A DNA stretch of 38,640 nucleotides from Phycisphaerales bacterium (GCA_020343675.1 CP070806.1:47734-86373), one strand, 5' to 3'; positions 8,123-16,819 are shown, counted from the stretch's first letter. The notes: generated by a model not told the origin, from the sequence alone. Numbers and translations: made by a program.

Positions 8123-9736
8123 TCAGAATGAGAACGGATACTTTGCATTGACTGCGTGGTCGGCCGTGGCTGAAAGATTGTCCCATGTCACCGCTGCCCG
8201 GTCCAGCAATCCGAGGTTCTGAAGAATGATGGAGATGTTGACCGTGGCATCCGGTGCCGAGTAGTTGTTCTCGAGGTGACGTTCGAGATTGAGCAGCGAG
8301 GAGGCAAATTTTATCTTGTTGCAATACAACAGGGCGGTTTGGTAGTGAAGTTCGAGTGAGTCCCTGTCCAGACCGTCGGGGCCGGTCAACTGCTCGAGCG
8401 CTTCACTCTTACGCCCTGCCTCGAACAAAGCGACGGCCAATTTGCTCCGGGCCCTGGTGTAGGCCGGATTAAGGTGCAGGGCCGTCTCGAACGAACTGAT
8501 GGCATGACTCAGCCTTCCGACGTTCATCAGCAGGAGGCCGAGTCGATAGTGCAAGTCAGGGTTTTGAGGCCGCAACTCGATCTGCCGGCAGTGAGCCGTA
8601 ATGACGGCATTGGTCAGACCGGCCGAATCCTCCACCTCATCGAAGAGCGAATTGCTGCTGAGCCTGGTCTTGAACTGAAGCATTGCGGTCTCGGTGAACA
8701 ACAGGGAGCTGTTTGGCTGAATGGCCGCAGCCAGGGAGAGCGTGCCCAATGCCTCCGGAATCATTCCGGCCAGTTTTTGAGCGATGGCCAGGCCAATGTA
8801 GGCCTCGACAATGTTGTCGTTGATTTCGACGGCTTTGTTGAATTGCCGGGCGGCAAGCTGCTCCTGGCCCGTCTGCAAGTATTGGGTCCCCAGCTTGATG
8901 GCGGCCTCCAGGAAATCCGGGCACGAACGCAGGGCCTCCTCATATTGGCAGAGAGCCTCTGTGGTGGCCCCCAACATGCGAAGAATGTCGGCACCCTTCA
9001 AGAGCAAATCGATTCTGTGAGGCTCGGCCCGCAGCAGGTCCTCGACCTGCTCGAGCGCCTCTTCGAGCTCGCCCTCGGCGATGAGCTGGTCCGTCGTGTC
9101 ATTTGGAGTGTGGAAGTTGTCCGGATGAATCAGGATCGCGGTGTTAAACGTCTCGATAGCTTCGGCGTATTTACCGATGGCCATGTACAGATGTCCGAGC
9201 GTGACGAGCGTCGCGATCTCGTCGGGGTACTCGCTCTTGAGAAGCTCATATTGGCAGAGAGTCCTCTCCAACTGACCGTTCTTGAAGTAGATGGCCGCCA
9301 GCCGCTGGGCCGGAAGCTGCAAATAGCTCTTGAACTTCAGACAATCCTGGTAGAACTCTATGGCCTGAGACTCTTTGCCAAGCCGCTCATAGCAATACCC
9401 GAGAGCATACAGAGCCATCGTATTATTCGGGTGGCGAAGATACACGGAATTCAATTCCTTGATCGCCTCCCGGAGCCGGCCCCCGTGCAGGCAGATCGCC
9501 GCCGCCGCCAGCCGGCCGTGCGTGCAGGCGGGATTTTCGAACAGATACATCCGAAGCTGCTCGGCGGCCGTATCGAGCTTCATCCGGCTCATCAGCTCAA
9601 TCGTCGTATTGAACTGCTCGCATCGGGCGGATTCGTCCTCGCCGGCGGGGAGCCTGACCGTGTTGAGCCAGTGCCATATCAAATCGGCGGTATCGACCGT
9701 AATCGCCCTGCCGAGAATCTCAAGTAATCGACTCAT
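8123..9736 (-). CDS. Large cytoplasmic TPR-repeat protein
   Basis: A 537-residue protein with no signal peptide or membrane helix, made almost wholly of tetratricopeptide repeats from about residue 55 to 520. Repeat units are recognisable by the Leu-Gly-Tyr and Ala spacing, for example ALYALGYCYERLGKESQAIEFY and LVTLGHLYMAIGKYAEAIETF. Later units include LHYRLGLLLMNVGRLSHAISSF. Such arrays bind partner proteins and do not by themselves indicate an enzyme. The first 50 residues (AVTVDTADLIWHWLNT-like) are not TPR and may be a capping segment. No gene lies close by in the same direction, so the partner is unknown. The long plus-strand frame opposite is a coding shadow. Confidence 0.85.
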   Translation of the reverse strand: MSRLLEILGRAITVDTADLIWHWLNTVRLPAGEDESARCEQFNTTIELMSRMKLDTAAEQLRMYLFENPACTHGRLAAAAICLHGGRLREAIKELNSVYLRHPNNTMALYALGYCYERLGKESQAIEFYQDCLKFKSYLQLPAQRLAAIYFKNGQLERTLCQYELLKSEYPDEIATLVTLGHLYMAIGKYAEAIETFNTAILIHPDNFHTPNDTTDQLIAEGELEEALEQVEDLLRAEPHRIDLLLKGADILRMLGATTEALCQYEEALRSCPDFLEAAIKLGTQYLQTGQEQLAARQFNKAVEINDNIVEAYIGLAIAQKLAGMIPEALGTLSLAAAIQPNSSLLFTETAMLQFKTRLSSNSLFDEVEDSAGLTNAVITAHCRQIELRPQNPDLHYRLGLLLMNVGRLSHAISSFETALHLNPAYTRARSKLAVALFEAGRKSEALEQLTGPDGLDRDSLELHYQTALLYCNKIKFASSLLNLERHLENNYSAPDATVNISIILQNLGLLDRAAVTWDNLSATADHAVNAKYPFSF

Positions 9737-9971
9737 ACATCACTCTCATCCAGTCTTCAACGCTTGGCTTGCAGTCGTGATAGTGGGTCTGTGAATCATC
9801 CTCCGTCCGCATGAATCACAGTGAGAGTATCGACCATCGACGCGCGCGGATTAACCCCGCCCTGGGCAGTTGGCGAGACGATACGTCATTTTGTGTTGTC
9901 GTTGGGCGGATTGTGTGTGCTGTGCCGATTGTTACGATTTTTCAAACGCGGGAGCCCATTGTTGAGGACCT

Positions 9972-9999
9972 TTGCCGATCCGATGAGACTGCCCTATAA
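9972..9999 (+). promoter_or_regulatory. Possible promoter of the structured-RNA candidate
   Basis: TTGCCG (9972-9977), a 16-base spacer and TATAAG (9994-9999). Transcription would start near 10005, just ahead of the GC-rich, hairpin-forming segment. Confidence 0.35.
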
Positions 10000-10003
10000 G
10001 AAG

Positions 10004-10175
10004 TGCTGTTGCTGTAATCTCAGCCCCCCTGCCAGCAATGAGACGTGCCTCGACGGGTTTCAAGAGGCAGACGGGGCCTGGATAAGCGGCACAGTGCCGG
10101 GGGAGAGCCCTGGTGACCTGGGCCGGCAGGGCCCGAACGCAAAATCCCGTCCCCTCGCGGGCACGTTCAATTTAT
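10004..10175 (+). ncRNA. Candidate structured RNA of unknown family
   Basis: This GC-rich segment lies in a 471-base gene-free gap between two minus-strand genes. A closing helix is seen: CCCTGCC (10027-10033) with GGCAGGG (10125-10131). Inside it are three hairpins. The first is CGT-GCCTC (10044-10051) with GAGGC-ACG (10064-10073, two-base bulge). The second is CGGCA-CAG-TGCCG (10087-10099). The third is GCCC/GGGC with an inner GG/CC (10107-10123). A fourth hairpin follows: GAACG (10135-10139) with CGTTC (10164-10168), and CCCG with CGGG inside. Its size resembles 6S-like RNAs, but I see no signature of 6S, SRP, tmRNA, RNase P or a known riboswitch. The strand is not certain, because the complement folds too. 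An imperfect inverted repeat also lies at 9789-9821. Confidence 0.35.
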
Positions 10176-10207
10176 GGGAACCTGTTGTCTCTTGCTCGAC
10201 CGTGATT

Positions 10208-10696
10208 CTACAGTGAATCAGATTTTGCCATTTGTGCCTGTCGTTCTATCTCGCGTAGATACGTCAGCGTTCGGTCCATCTTATCGGTCAGGTGTTTCAG
10301 TTTCAACATCGTCCTCACACGCGTCAGAAGCTCGAGCTTATTGACGGGCTTGCTGAGAAAGTCATCCGTGCCGGAGTCGAGGCCGCGTCCGATGTCACCG
10401 AATTCATTCAGGGCAGTGACCATGATGACGGGAATGTCGGTGGTTCTGGGGTCGTTCTTGATCTTTTTACAGACTTCAAAGCCGCTCATTTTGGGCATCA
10501 TCACATCGAGCAAAATCAAATCGGGCGGATTCTCTGCTACGATTTTCAGCGCCTCCAGGCCATCGCGCGCGGGAACCGCCCGGCAGTCCACATCCTCAAG
10601 GTACGCCTGCAACAGCTCACGATTCGGCCGGTTGTCGTCAACCACCAGCACAACGGGCGTCTTCGCCGGCTCCTTCTGATCCCTTTTCTTGCCCAT
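10208..10696 (-). CDS. Stand-alone response-regulator receiver protein
   Basis: A 162-residue CheY-type receiver with no DNA-binding or enzymatic output domain. The acidic pocket (VVDDN, D20/D21), phospho-acceptor D64 (ILLDVMMP), T94 (IMVTA) and K116 (LSKP) are all present, so it should be phosphorylatable. The last 30 residues form a helical tail, KHLTDKMDRTLTYLREIERQ, probably a coiled coil for dimerisation or partner binding. ATG 10696 is preferred because AGGAG is nine bases upstream; TTG at 10702 is too close. It is the last gene of the sialidase/DJ-1 run, 34 bases after the DJ-1 gene. A hairpin, TGATTC-N6-GAATCA (10203-10220), spans its stop codon. The orphan histidine kinase at 14778 is a possible partner. 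Confidence 0.88.
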   Translation of the reverse strand: MGKKRDQKEPAKTPVVLVVDDNRPNRELLQAYLEDVDCRAVPARDGLEALKIVAENPPDLILLDVMMPKMSGFEVCKKIKNDPRTTDIPVIMVTALNEFGDIGRGLDSGTDDFLSKPVNKLELLTRVRTMLKLKHLTDKMDRTLTYLREIERQAQMAKSDSL

Positions 10697-10730
10697 ATAC
10701 AAAAGCTCCTGTTCAACGAAACCGCGTGCG

Positions 10731-11246
10731 TTACTTCTTCAACGCATCCATCACCGCCCTGCAGAATGCAGGCAAATCATCCGGCTTGCGTGAGGTGATC
10801 AGATTGCCGTCCACAACACATTCGGCATCGATGTATTCAGCGCCGGCGTTGATAATATCGTCTTTGATTGCCATAAAACACGTGGCCTTCCTGCCCTTGT
10901 ACACCCTCGTGCTGCACAGCAACCATCCGCCGTGACAGATCGCCGCGATCACTTTGCCGGCATCGACCATGTCGTTGGCGAACCTAATGACGTCCGGGCT
11001 TCGTCGCATGAAATCCGGCGCGAACCCTCCCGGCACCAGCAGGCCGTCGTAATCGCCCGCGTTAGCCTTGGCCGCCGCGACTTCGGAGACGCAAGGATAG
11101 CCTTCCTTTGAAGGATACTCTTTTGACGCCTCGGCCGCAACGAAATTAACTTCAAGCCCCGCTTCGCGAAATCGATAGTACGGATACCAGACCTCAAGCA
11201 CCTGATACATTTGGTCCACCATGATGGCAATCTTTTTGGCCGGCAT
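10731..11246 (-). CDS. DJ-1/PfpI family protein (class I glutamine-amidotransferase-like)
   Basis: A 171-residue cytoplasmic protein of the PfpI/YhbO/DJ-1 group. The nucleophilic elbow AAICHGGWLL has C104 followed by H105, and E18 sits where the family has its activating acid. Relatives have been described as proteases, glyoxalases or protein/nucleotide deglycases acting on methylglyoxal damage, and sequence alone does not decide which. Length is typical (about 165-190). AAGGAG lies nine bases before the ATG at 11246. The gene starts 17 bases after the sialidase fusion gene and is followed 34 bases later by the receiver gene, which suggests a shared transcript, perhaps with a stress-related role. 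Confidence 0.88.
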   Translation of the reverse strand: MPAKKIAIMVDQMYQVLEVWYPYYRFREAGLEVNFVAAEASKEYPSKEGYPCVSEVAAAKANAGDYDGLLVPGGFAPDFMRRSPDVIRFANDMVDAGKVIAAICHGGWLLCSTRVYKGRKATCFMAIKDDIINAGAEYIDAECVVDGNLITSRKPDDLPAFCRAVMDALKK

Positions 11247-11263
11247 ATTGTACTGCTCCTTTT

Positions 11264-14200
11264 CTACTGTTGCCCCAATTCGCGGAAATTTCGAATCCGG
11301 TGAAAGGTCATATAGTTCGCATCGTGCGCGCGATGGGCGCCGCCGAGGCCGTCGTCATAGGCCGTCCTGGACACGGCGACGATATCGTCTCCCTCGAAAA
11401 GCCAATCGATGTATTGGAAGGCGTGCTTGATGCTGTCCCCGTGACGCAGAATCACGGATTCAACGCGCCAGCTCCCCAAATCGAACGACGAGACGAGCGT
11501 CAGAACGTTGCGATAGGCCGTCGGATTCTTTTGTTTATTGACAAGCGACCAATAGCGACGAGTCCGTGGGTCGTAGCGAATTGTGAATTTATTCGTGCCG
11601 CCGTAGAAATGGATGAAATCGCTGTCCGGATCAAAAGACACAGATTGGCCGTCCCCGGAAACACGGACCACGGCCGCTATTTCTCGTTCTTTGTTCTCGA
11701 CGCGGAGGATATTGACAAGCTTGTTGTCCGGGGTGACAACGATATTTCCTTCCAACCACGCCCTGCCGGGCCATGCCTGGTCGAAGCGCAGCCGGTTAGT
11801 GGAAGTCCAGCTATCGGCCTTGAGCAGGTCCGCATCCACGGCAGCGCTCATCACGAACGAGCGAAAGTTACTGCCCCAGCCTTCCGGCGGGTATCTGTCT
11901 TCCATCGCCCGCCAGAGCCGCCCGTTGTGGATGACGACGGGCACCGGCGCGCAATGATACTGGCCTTCGGCGAACAATCGGCCCGACTGCTCATTGATCG
12001 GCGTGGTCCAGGTCGCGCCCCCGTCTCTGGAGCGGCGAATCACGGCGCCGCCGTACGGGCCGGCCGTACCCATAATGTATAGGGCCCCTTTGTGGACAAA
12101 CAGCGAGGACCAGAACTGGCCGTCAAATTCAGTGAGTCGTCGCCATGTCCTGCCCGAATCGTCGGAACGGAAGATAGCCGTGCGATTTTCGTTCGTCGCC
12201 GGCCCAAAGTAATCATGCGAAGCCGCATACACACCATTGCCCAGCGCGGCAATGCTCGGCGAGCCGATATACCTGCCGCTCTCGGCCGGACTGTGGTCGA
12301 TGACCACACCCGGTACGCGCCAATGATCCGCATGTTCCGGTCTCAGTTCCCGCCCTCCTCTTGCGCCTTGCTGGATCCAGGCAAGATTGAAAACGTAATG
12401 CTGCTTGCTGCTGATCAGGTGGATAAGGCCGTCGGGTGTTTGCGTGGCCGCCAGGTAACCTTTCGGCTCGGCGTGGGTGGCGTCCATCACGAACTTTCCT
12501 GTATTGCCTCCCCCGTCAATCTCCCTGGCGGGGCCGCCGTCGGTGAGCAGCCTCTTGACGGGCCAGGTCTTGCCTTCGTCGAAGCTTAACGCGACGAACA
12601 TCCCGAACACCTTATGCTCAATCCCATCGGCATCTTGGATGACCATGCCTCTTCTGCGGTCGGTGAAGCTCACGAGCAGAATCGGCCCTTCAAACAGCCT
12701 TCGCAAAACAAGCCGCTGCCCGCCGCCGAGCGGTGGAAACTCGCTGGCCGAGTAGGTCCAGTTTCGGCCCATATCCTCAGAGACACTCATCGGCATCCGG
12801 CCCTCGATGGTGTCACCCCGCCCAAGCGCCATGAGCCTGCCGTCTTTGAGTTGCGTGACGCCTGCATGAATCCCGGCCACCCACGCACCGTTTGTGTCCG
12901 ATTCAAACGTCGGCGCGGGACGGCCCTCGCCCGCATCCAGCCACGTTTTGCCTCCATCCCGGCTAACGTGCACGGCTGTGCCGCCATTGCCACCCGTGAC
13001 GGCGTCACAGGGCAGGACGATAAAACCTTCCCGCGTCCTGAAGACCGACTCGACGGGCATGTGGCGAAGGCCATGCTCGGGATTGATGAGTGTCGCTTTC
13101 GACCAGGTGGCGCCGTTGTCGGTGGAAACGCGCATTACGGTGGCTAAGGATCCCCAAGTCGCCGCCGCAGACAGGCCGTTGAAGTGGTAGATGGCCTGAC
13201 GGCCGTCGAACCACAAGGCCGGAGCGTGGTCGTTGCGGTCGGGTGCATCCCAGAAACACGAAGCCGGCTCCCATTCTTCGCTGCCGTATCGCAACCGGCT
13301 CGCCAGGATACACAATTCACGGCCGGGTTCATTCCAACACGAATACCAAATGGCCAACAGGTCCCCATTGGGGCAATCGACCAGCGCAGGGTCATGGTTA
13401 TGCTCCGAATACATCGGGCCGTTTGAGCCGGGTGGTATCTTGACATACTGGCGCGGCCCTTTGAAATACGGTTCATTCGGATCGGGACCACTCGCCCAGT
13501 CAGGCTGAAGATGTAGAACTACATCTCGTGCGTTCAACGGCAGTTCAGAAGCCGCAAGCGGCTCGATCCCGGGCAACTCGGCCTGGACTACTCGGAATCC
13601 GATGAGCCAGCTTTTGTCCTCAGGCAGCGTCCCCAGCCGGTTGGCCGAGCGCAGGAAGGCAATCTCAGTGCCGTGACTTCCGCCGCGAGTGACCTTGAAA
13701 TCCCCAGCGGCCCGACCGACCGGATCCGTCTGCTCGGCTTGCTCATAAGGCCCATACCAGTCATAGCACCATTCCTCGACATTTCCGTGCATATCGTAGA
13801 GGCCCCACGCATTCGGCGCCGTCTGCGCGACAACCAGCGGCACCGGCTCAGCACCCTTTCGGCGGCGCGCCGGATCCGGAAACCACGTCATCCTGGCGTT
13901 CTTGTGAAACTCGCTGGGAAGGCGATTGCCCGTGTGGTAGGCGCTCGTCGTGCCCGCACGGCATGCATACTCCCACTCGGCCTCAGTCGGCAAGCGACAG
14001 GGCTTGCCTTCCTTTTTCGAGAGCCACTGACAGAACCGCATTGCCTCATGCCAGCTCACGAACACGACGGCCTCGTCGTCCCGCTTCGAGAAGCCAAGCT
14101 TTCCGCGAAGCTCGCGATGCGCAGGGTCGAATTGTTCGTATTGGGCATTCGTGACTTCCGTGACCGCCATCGAAAAAGGCACTGTAATCCTTACTCCATG

Positions 14201-14401
14201 CACCGGCCGCTCGTCCCAGTCGCCTCCTTCTTCCTGCCCCATCCGAAAAGAACCCGGTTCGATCCGCACGAATCTCATACCGATGGAATTCGTGAATGTA
14301 TCAGGTGCCTGCTCCGAAGACGCAGCGGATGACATTTGAAAAGAACAGCATCCGGCCGCCGCACACACTACTGCAACCATGAGCCATCTACATTTGGTCA
14401 T
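11264..14401 (-). CDS. Secreted SUMF1-domain / sialidase-like (Asp-box) fusion protein
   Basis: A 1045-residue exported protein. The signal sequence (residues 1-18) ends in AAGC, so it may be a lipoprotein anchored at C18. Residues about 36-273 form a formylglycine-generating-enzyme-like (SUMF1) domain: MRFVRIEPGSFRMG, WEYACRAG, NAWGLYDMHGNVEEWC and GFRVV are present. The segment that carries the two catalytic cysteines in true FGE reads VTRGGSHGTEIAFLRSANR and has none, so this domain probably binds ligands only. From about residue 330 it is a sialidase-type beta-propeller with several Asp boxes (STDNGATW, SRDGGKTW, SFDEGKTW, RSRDGGATW). It probably cleaves or binds extracellular glycans. 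AGGTG precedes the ATG. It heads an operon with the DJ-1 and receiver genes. Confidence 0.85.
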   Translation of the reverse strand: MTKCRWLMVAVVCAAAGCCSFQMSSAASSEQAPDTFTNSIGMRFVRIEPGSFRMGQEEGGDWDERPVHGVRITVPFSMAVTEVTNAQYEQFDPAHRELRGKLGFSKRDDEAVVFVSWHEAMRFCQWLSKKEGKPCRLPTEAEWEYACRAGTTSAYHTGNRLPSEFHKNARMTWFPDPARRRKGAEPVPLVVAQTAPNAWGLYDMHGNVEEWCYDWYGPYEQAEQTDPVGRAAGDFKVTRGGSHGTEIAFLRSANRLGTLPEDKSWLIGFRVVQAELPGIEPLAASELPLNARDVVLHLQPDWASGPDPNEPYFKGPRQYVKIPPGSNGPMYSEHNHDPALVDCPNGDLLAIWYSCWNEPGRELCILASRLRYGSEEWEPASCFWDAPDRNDHAPALWFDGRQAIYHFNGLSAAATWGSLATVMRVSTDNGATWSKATLINPEHGLRHMPVESVFRTREGFIVLPCDAVTGGNGGTAVHVSRDGGKTWLDAGEGRPAPTFESDTNGAWVAGIHAGVTQLKDGRLMALGRGDTIEGRMPMSVSEDMGRNWTYSASEFPPLGGGQRLVLRRLFEGPILLVSFTDRRRGMVIQDADGIEHKVFGMFVALSFDEGKTWPVKRLLTDGGPAREIDGGGNTGKFVMDATHAEPKGYLAATQTPDGLIHLISSKQHYVFNLAWIQQGARGGRELRPEHADHWRVPGVVIDHSPAESGRYIGSPSIAALGNGVYAASHDYFGPATNENRTAIFRSDDSGRTWRRLTEFDGQFWSSLFVHKGALYIMGTAGPYGGAVIRRSRDGGATWTTPINEQSGRLFAEGQYHCAPVPVVIHNGRLWRAMEDRYPPEGWGSNFRSFVMSAAVDADLLKADSWTSTNRLRFDQAWPGRAWLEGNIVVTPDNKLVNILRVENKEREIAAVVRVSGDGQSVSFDPDSDFIHFYGGTNKFTIRYDPRTRRYWSLVNKQKNPTAYRNVLTLVSSFDLGSWRVESVILRHGDSIKHAFQYIDWLFEGDDIVAVSRTAYDDGLGGAHRAHDANYMTFHRIRNFRELGQQ

Positions 14402-14412
14402 GACGTCACCTT

Positions 14413-14679
14413 TCAGGTTATTTGACTGCTGTGATCTTCAATAAATTGGCGTATCTGCGGCTTGATGTATATCTGCTCAATATCCGCCACTTTCGATATC
14501 GCCTCGGCGCACAGCGCCGCTGCCGCAACCGACGGGGCCTGCGTGTCGAGAAAAAAAATGTGCTTTCCCTTCATTGTACAAAGCCCCCCGCCACTTCCGC
14601 CCAAAGGCTCGCTGCGAATAGTCACGCCGTTGCCTTCCAACAACGCCAATAGCTCCTGCAGAATCCTTTGCTCATCCAT
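14413..14679 (-). CDS. Small soluble protein of unknown function
   Basis: An 88-residue protein that I cannot assign to a family. It starts with a helical segment (MDEQRILQELLALLEGNGVTI). A beta/turn region follows with Gly-rich GGSGGGLCTMKGKHIFFLD, then a helix (VAAAALCAEAISKVADIEQIYIKPQIRQFIEDH). There is no signal peptide or membrane segment. The pattern suggests a compact alpha/beta protein, and the Gly-rich turn followed by KGKHIFFLD is its most distinctive part. It ends eleven bases before the SUMF1-sialidase start and may be co-transcribed with it. It is divergent from the histidine kinase, with a 19-bp dyad between them. Confidence 0.7.
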   Translation of the reverse strand: MDEQRILQELLALLEGNGVTIRSEPLGGSGGGLCTMKGKHIFFLDTQAPSVAAAALCAEAISKVADIEQIYIKPQIRQFIEDHSSQIT

Positions 14680-14738
14680 GGCCGTTCGCCGCCTTGTCTG
14701 TGCCGCGGTTCAAGAAAACACGTCCTGCAAGTCGATAT

Positions 14739-14757
14739 ATTCCATTAGAAATGGAAT
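14739..14757. promoter_or_regulatory. Perfect dyad between divergent genes, possible operator
   Basis: ATTCCATT-AGA-AATGGAAT has eight-base arms (14739-14746, 14750-14757) and a three-base centre. It lies in the 98-base space between the divergent 88-aa gene and the kinase gene. The short centre is typical of a homodimer binding site. An RNA hairpin in the kinase leader is also possible. Confidence 0.45.
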
Positions 14758-14777
14758 TTTATAGCAGGAGACGACCA

Positions 14778-15551
14778 TTGGCAAGTATTACGGAAAAACG
14801 CCTTTCGCTGCACAGACGCATCAAAGCCCAGGACAGCCGTAACGAGGCCCTGAAGTCCCAGCTCGCCGGTCTTCAGCATCTCGCGAACGTGGGTACCGTC
14901 AGTCACATGATCGCCCATGAAATCAATAATCTGCTCACCCCCTTAAAAAGCTATGCGTCCCTTGCGCTGAATCACCCCGACGATGCCGTACTCACTGAAA
15001 AGGCCCTCCAGAAGACCGCGGCCAATTGCGAACGGGCCTCCAAAGTGGCCGAAAGCCTGCTCGCTCTGGCCGACGGCCAAACCCAGCCGGAGCAGACCAG
15101 CCGGCTGGACGAACTCGTGGAAGGTATTTTCACGTGTCTCTGCCGGGATTTCGGAAAAGACGGAATCTCTGTGGATATCCGGATTCCGGAGGGACTCACC
15201 GTCCGAGGAGTGCCCGTACAGATTCAACAGGTTCTGATGAACTTGATTCTCAATGCCCGCGATGCCATGCTGCCTCGCGGCGGCGTCCTGAGCATCGGCG
15301 CAACACAGAAGGCAGACGCAGTTGAAATCGTCGTCGCCGACACGGGACAGGGCATTGCACAGACTGATCTGGACAGTATCTTCGAGACGTTTTTCACTAC
15401 GAAGACGGAGAAAGCTCCGGCGCAGCACTCGGGGACCGGCCTCGGGCTGGCCTTCTGCAAAATGATCGTTGATAGACATGGCGGTCACATTTCGGTAGAA
15501 TCCACACCCGGTCAGGGGAGCCGTTTCACGATAACGCTGCCCCCGTCATGA
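14778..15551 (+). CDS. Soluble sensor histidine kinase (HisKA + HATPase_c)
   Basis: A 257-residue cytoplasmic kinase with no sensor domain or membrane helix. A short coiled coil (residues 5-35) leads to the phospho-acceptor box VSHMIAHEINN with H47. The HATPase follows, with the N-box (MNLILNARDAM), G1 (DTGQGI), F-box (FETFFTT) and G2 (GTGLGLAFCKMIV). All catalytic motifs are intact. The start is TTG 14778, supported by AGGAG (14766-14770) seven bases upstream; longer in-frame starts at 14694 and 14751 lack a site. Input probably comes from a partner protein. Its stop overlaps the start of the DUF21 gene (ATGA), so kinase and transporter-like proteins are translated together. The receiver at 10208 is a candidate partner. 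Confidence 0.88.
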   Translation: MASITEKRLSLHRRIKAQDSRNEALKSQLAGLQHLANVGTVSHMIAHEINNLLTPLKSYASLALNHPDDAVLTEKALQKTAANCERASKVAESLLALADGQTQPEQTSRLDELVEGIFTCLCRDFGKDGISVDIRIPEGLTVRGVPVQIQQVLMNLILNARDAMLPRGGVLSIGATQKADAVEIVVADTGQGIAQTDLDSIFETFFTTKTEKAPAQHSGTGLGLAFCKMIVDRHGGHISVESTPGQGSRFTITLPPS

Positions 15552-16819
15552 TCAGGTCTTTGCTAATGGCGGCTCAGATTCCGAAAATTATTCTGATGCT
15601 GGTCTTGCTGGTCGGCTCCGCGTTCTTTTCCGGCGCCGAGACAGCCTTTTTTAATCTGTCGCGCAGGCAGATGCGGCTGCTGGAGACATCCAAGCATCGG
15701 CTGCAGAAATTGGCCGCGAACCTTCTGAAAAGACCAGGGAAACTGCTTAATTGCTTCCTGTTCGCAAATATGACGGTCAATGTCCTGTTCTACGCCGTGG
15801 CCAGCGTGCTGACCATCCGGCTAAAGGACCACAGCAGCACGGCGGCGGCGATAGCCGCCTTGGGGAGCTTTGCCGCCCTGGTGCTCTTCGGCGAAATCGT
15901 GCCCAAATCCATCGCCTACGCAAATTCAAAGTCTCTGAGCGTGGTCGCCGCGGCGCCGGCTTTTCTGTGCCTGCAGATCTTCACGCCGCTTGAATTCGTA
16001 TTCAAAGTCCTCATCCTGGAACCGGTGCTTCGGCTCTTGCTGGGGCCGGCCAGGCACCCCAAGGCGATCACCGTCAGCGAATTCAGGTCTCTGATCGAGA
16101 CGACGCGAAAGCAGGGTCTTATCACCGCGGATGAAAACAAGCTTCTGGCCGAGGTCATCGAGCTTGGATTTCTCAAGGTCAGGCACGTGATGCGGCCGCG
16201 CGTGGATATGATGGCCTGCGCCGTCACGGATTCGAGCGCAGTGGCCCGCGAAAAAATGCAGAAACATCGACTGACAAAACTGCCTGTCTATGTCAAGAAC
16301 ATTGACAACATTGTCGGCCTCGTGCACCTGCGCCAGATTTTGCTGCGAGGCGATGTCCCGCTGGACAAGATTGTCCAAAAGGTCCACTTTGTCCCGGAGC
16401 AGAGGACAGTTGAGTCGCTCCTGGAATTTTTCAGGAGGAGCCGGACGGACATGGCCGTGGTGGTCGATGAATATGGCGGCATCGCCGGTTCGGTTTGTCT
16501 TGAGGACATCGCCGAAGAGCTGCTTGGCCAGATCGAACCGACCGGTCCCATTAGACCCATCGAGCAAATCGGTCCCTTCGAGTATCGACTGGCGGGCTAT
16601 CTGGCCGTTCACGACTGGGCCGACGTGTTCGATGTCGATTTGGCCGAGACGCGCCAGGTCACCATCGGCGGATTAGTCACCGCCCTGCTCGGCAAGATAC
16701 CCAAGCCGGGTGACACGGCGTCTCTGAAGAATCTCAAGTTCACCGTTGAGAACGTGCGAAGACGCAGAATAGAGACTCTCGTATTGACCCTTGAGCCCTT
16801 CGATAACAATGGTCCATAG
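15548..16819 (+). CDS. CNNM/CorC-type membrane protein (DUF21 + CBS pair + CorC_HlyC)
   Basis: A 423-residue inner-membrane protein of the HlyC/CorC/CNNM family, linked to Mg2+ or other divalent cation transport. The DUF21 membrane domain (about residues 8-190) includes GSAFFSGAETAFFNLSRRQ. Two CBS domains (about 205-325) bind adenine nucleotides in relatives. The C-terminal CorC_HlyC domain (about 335-420) contains FEYRLAGYLAVHDW. The ATG overlaps the kinase stop by four bases. The following gene encodes a shorter paralogue whose start overlaps this stop, and the two may form a heteromer. The historical name hemolysin for this family is not a good guide to function. Confidence 0.9.
   Translation: MIRSLLMAAQIPKIILMLVLLVGSAFFSGAETAFFNLSRRQMRLLETSKHRLQKLAANLLKRPGKLLNCFLFANMTVNVLFYAVASVLTIRLKDHSSTAAAIAALGSFAALVLFGEIVPKSIAYANSKSLSVVAAAPAFLCLQIFTPLEFVFKVLILEPVLRLLLGPARHPKAITVSEFRSLIETTRKQGLITADENKLLAEVIELGFLKVRHVMRPRVDMMACAVTDSSAVAREKMQKHRLTKLPVYVKNIDNIVGLVHLRQILLRGDVPLDKIVQKVHFVPEQRTVESLLEFFRRSRTDMAVVVDEYGGIAGSVCLEDIAEELLGQIEPTGPIRPIEQIGPFEYRLAGYLAVHDWADVFDVDLAETRQVTIGGLVTALLGKIPKPGDTASLKNLKFTVENVRRRRIETLVLTLEPFDNNGP

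Noticed and set aside
8474-9727. 417-aa plus-strand frame opposite the TPR gene.
   Set aside because: It is the antisense of a repeat protein and has no recognisable domain.
10010-10035. GGGGGGCTGAGA on the minus strand, like a TPP riboswitch box.
   Set aside because: The partner ACCTGA and the remaining conserved bases are missing, and no thiamine gene is near.
10050-10060. TCGACGGG, as found at the 5' end of tmRNA.
   Set aside because: The rest of tmRNA (tRNA-like ends, tag frame ending in LAA, pseudoknots) is absent, and here the bases are in a hairpin loop.
10020-10135. Resemblance of GGTGACCTGG to part of the cobalamin box.
   Set aside because: The rest of the cobalamin riboswitch pattern is missing and no B12-related gene follows.
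9821-10216. 131-aa plus-strand frame over the structured segment, with CCCC run and Gly/Pro-rich tail.
   Set aside because: The composition is atypical and the same bases form several stable hairpins, so RNA is the better reading.
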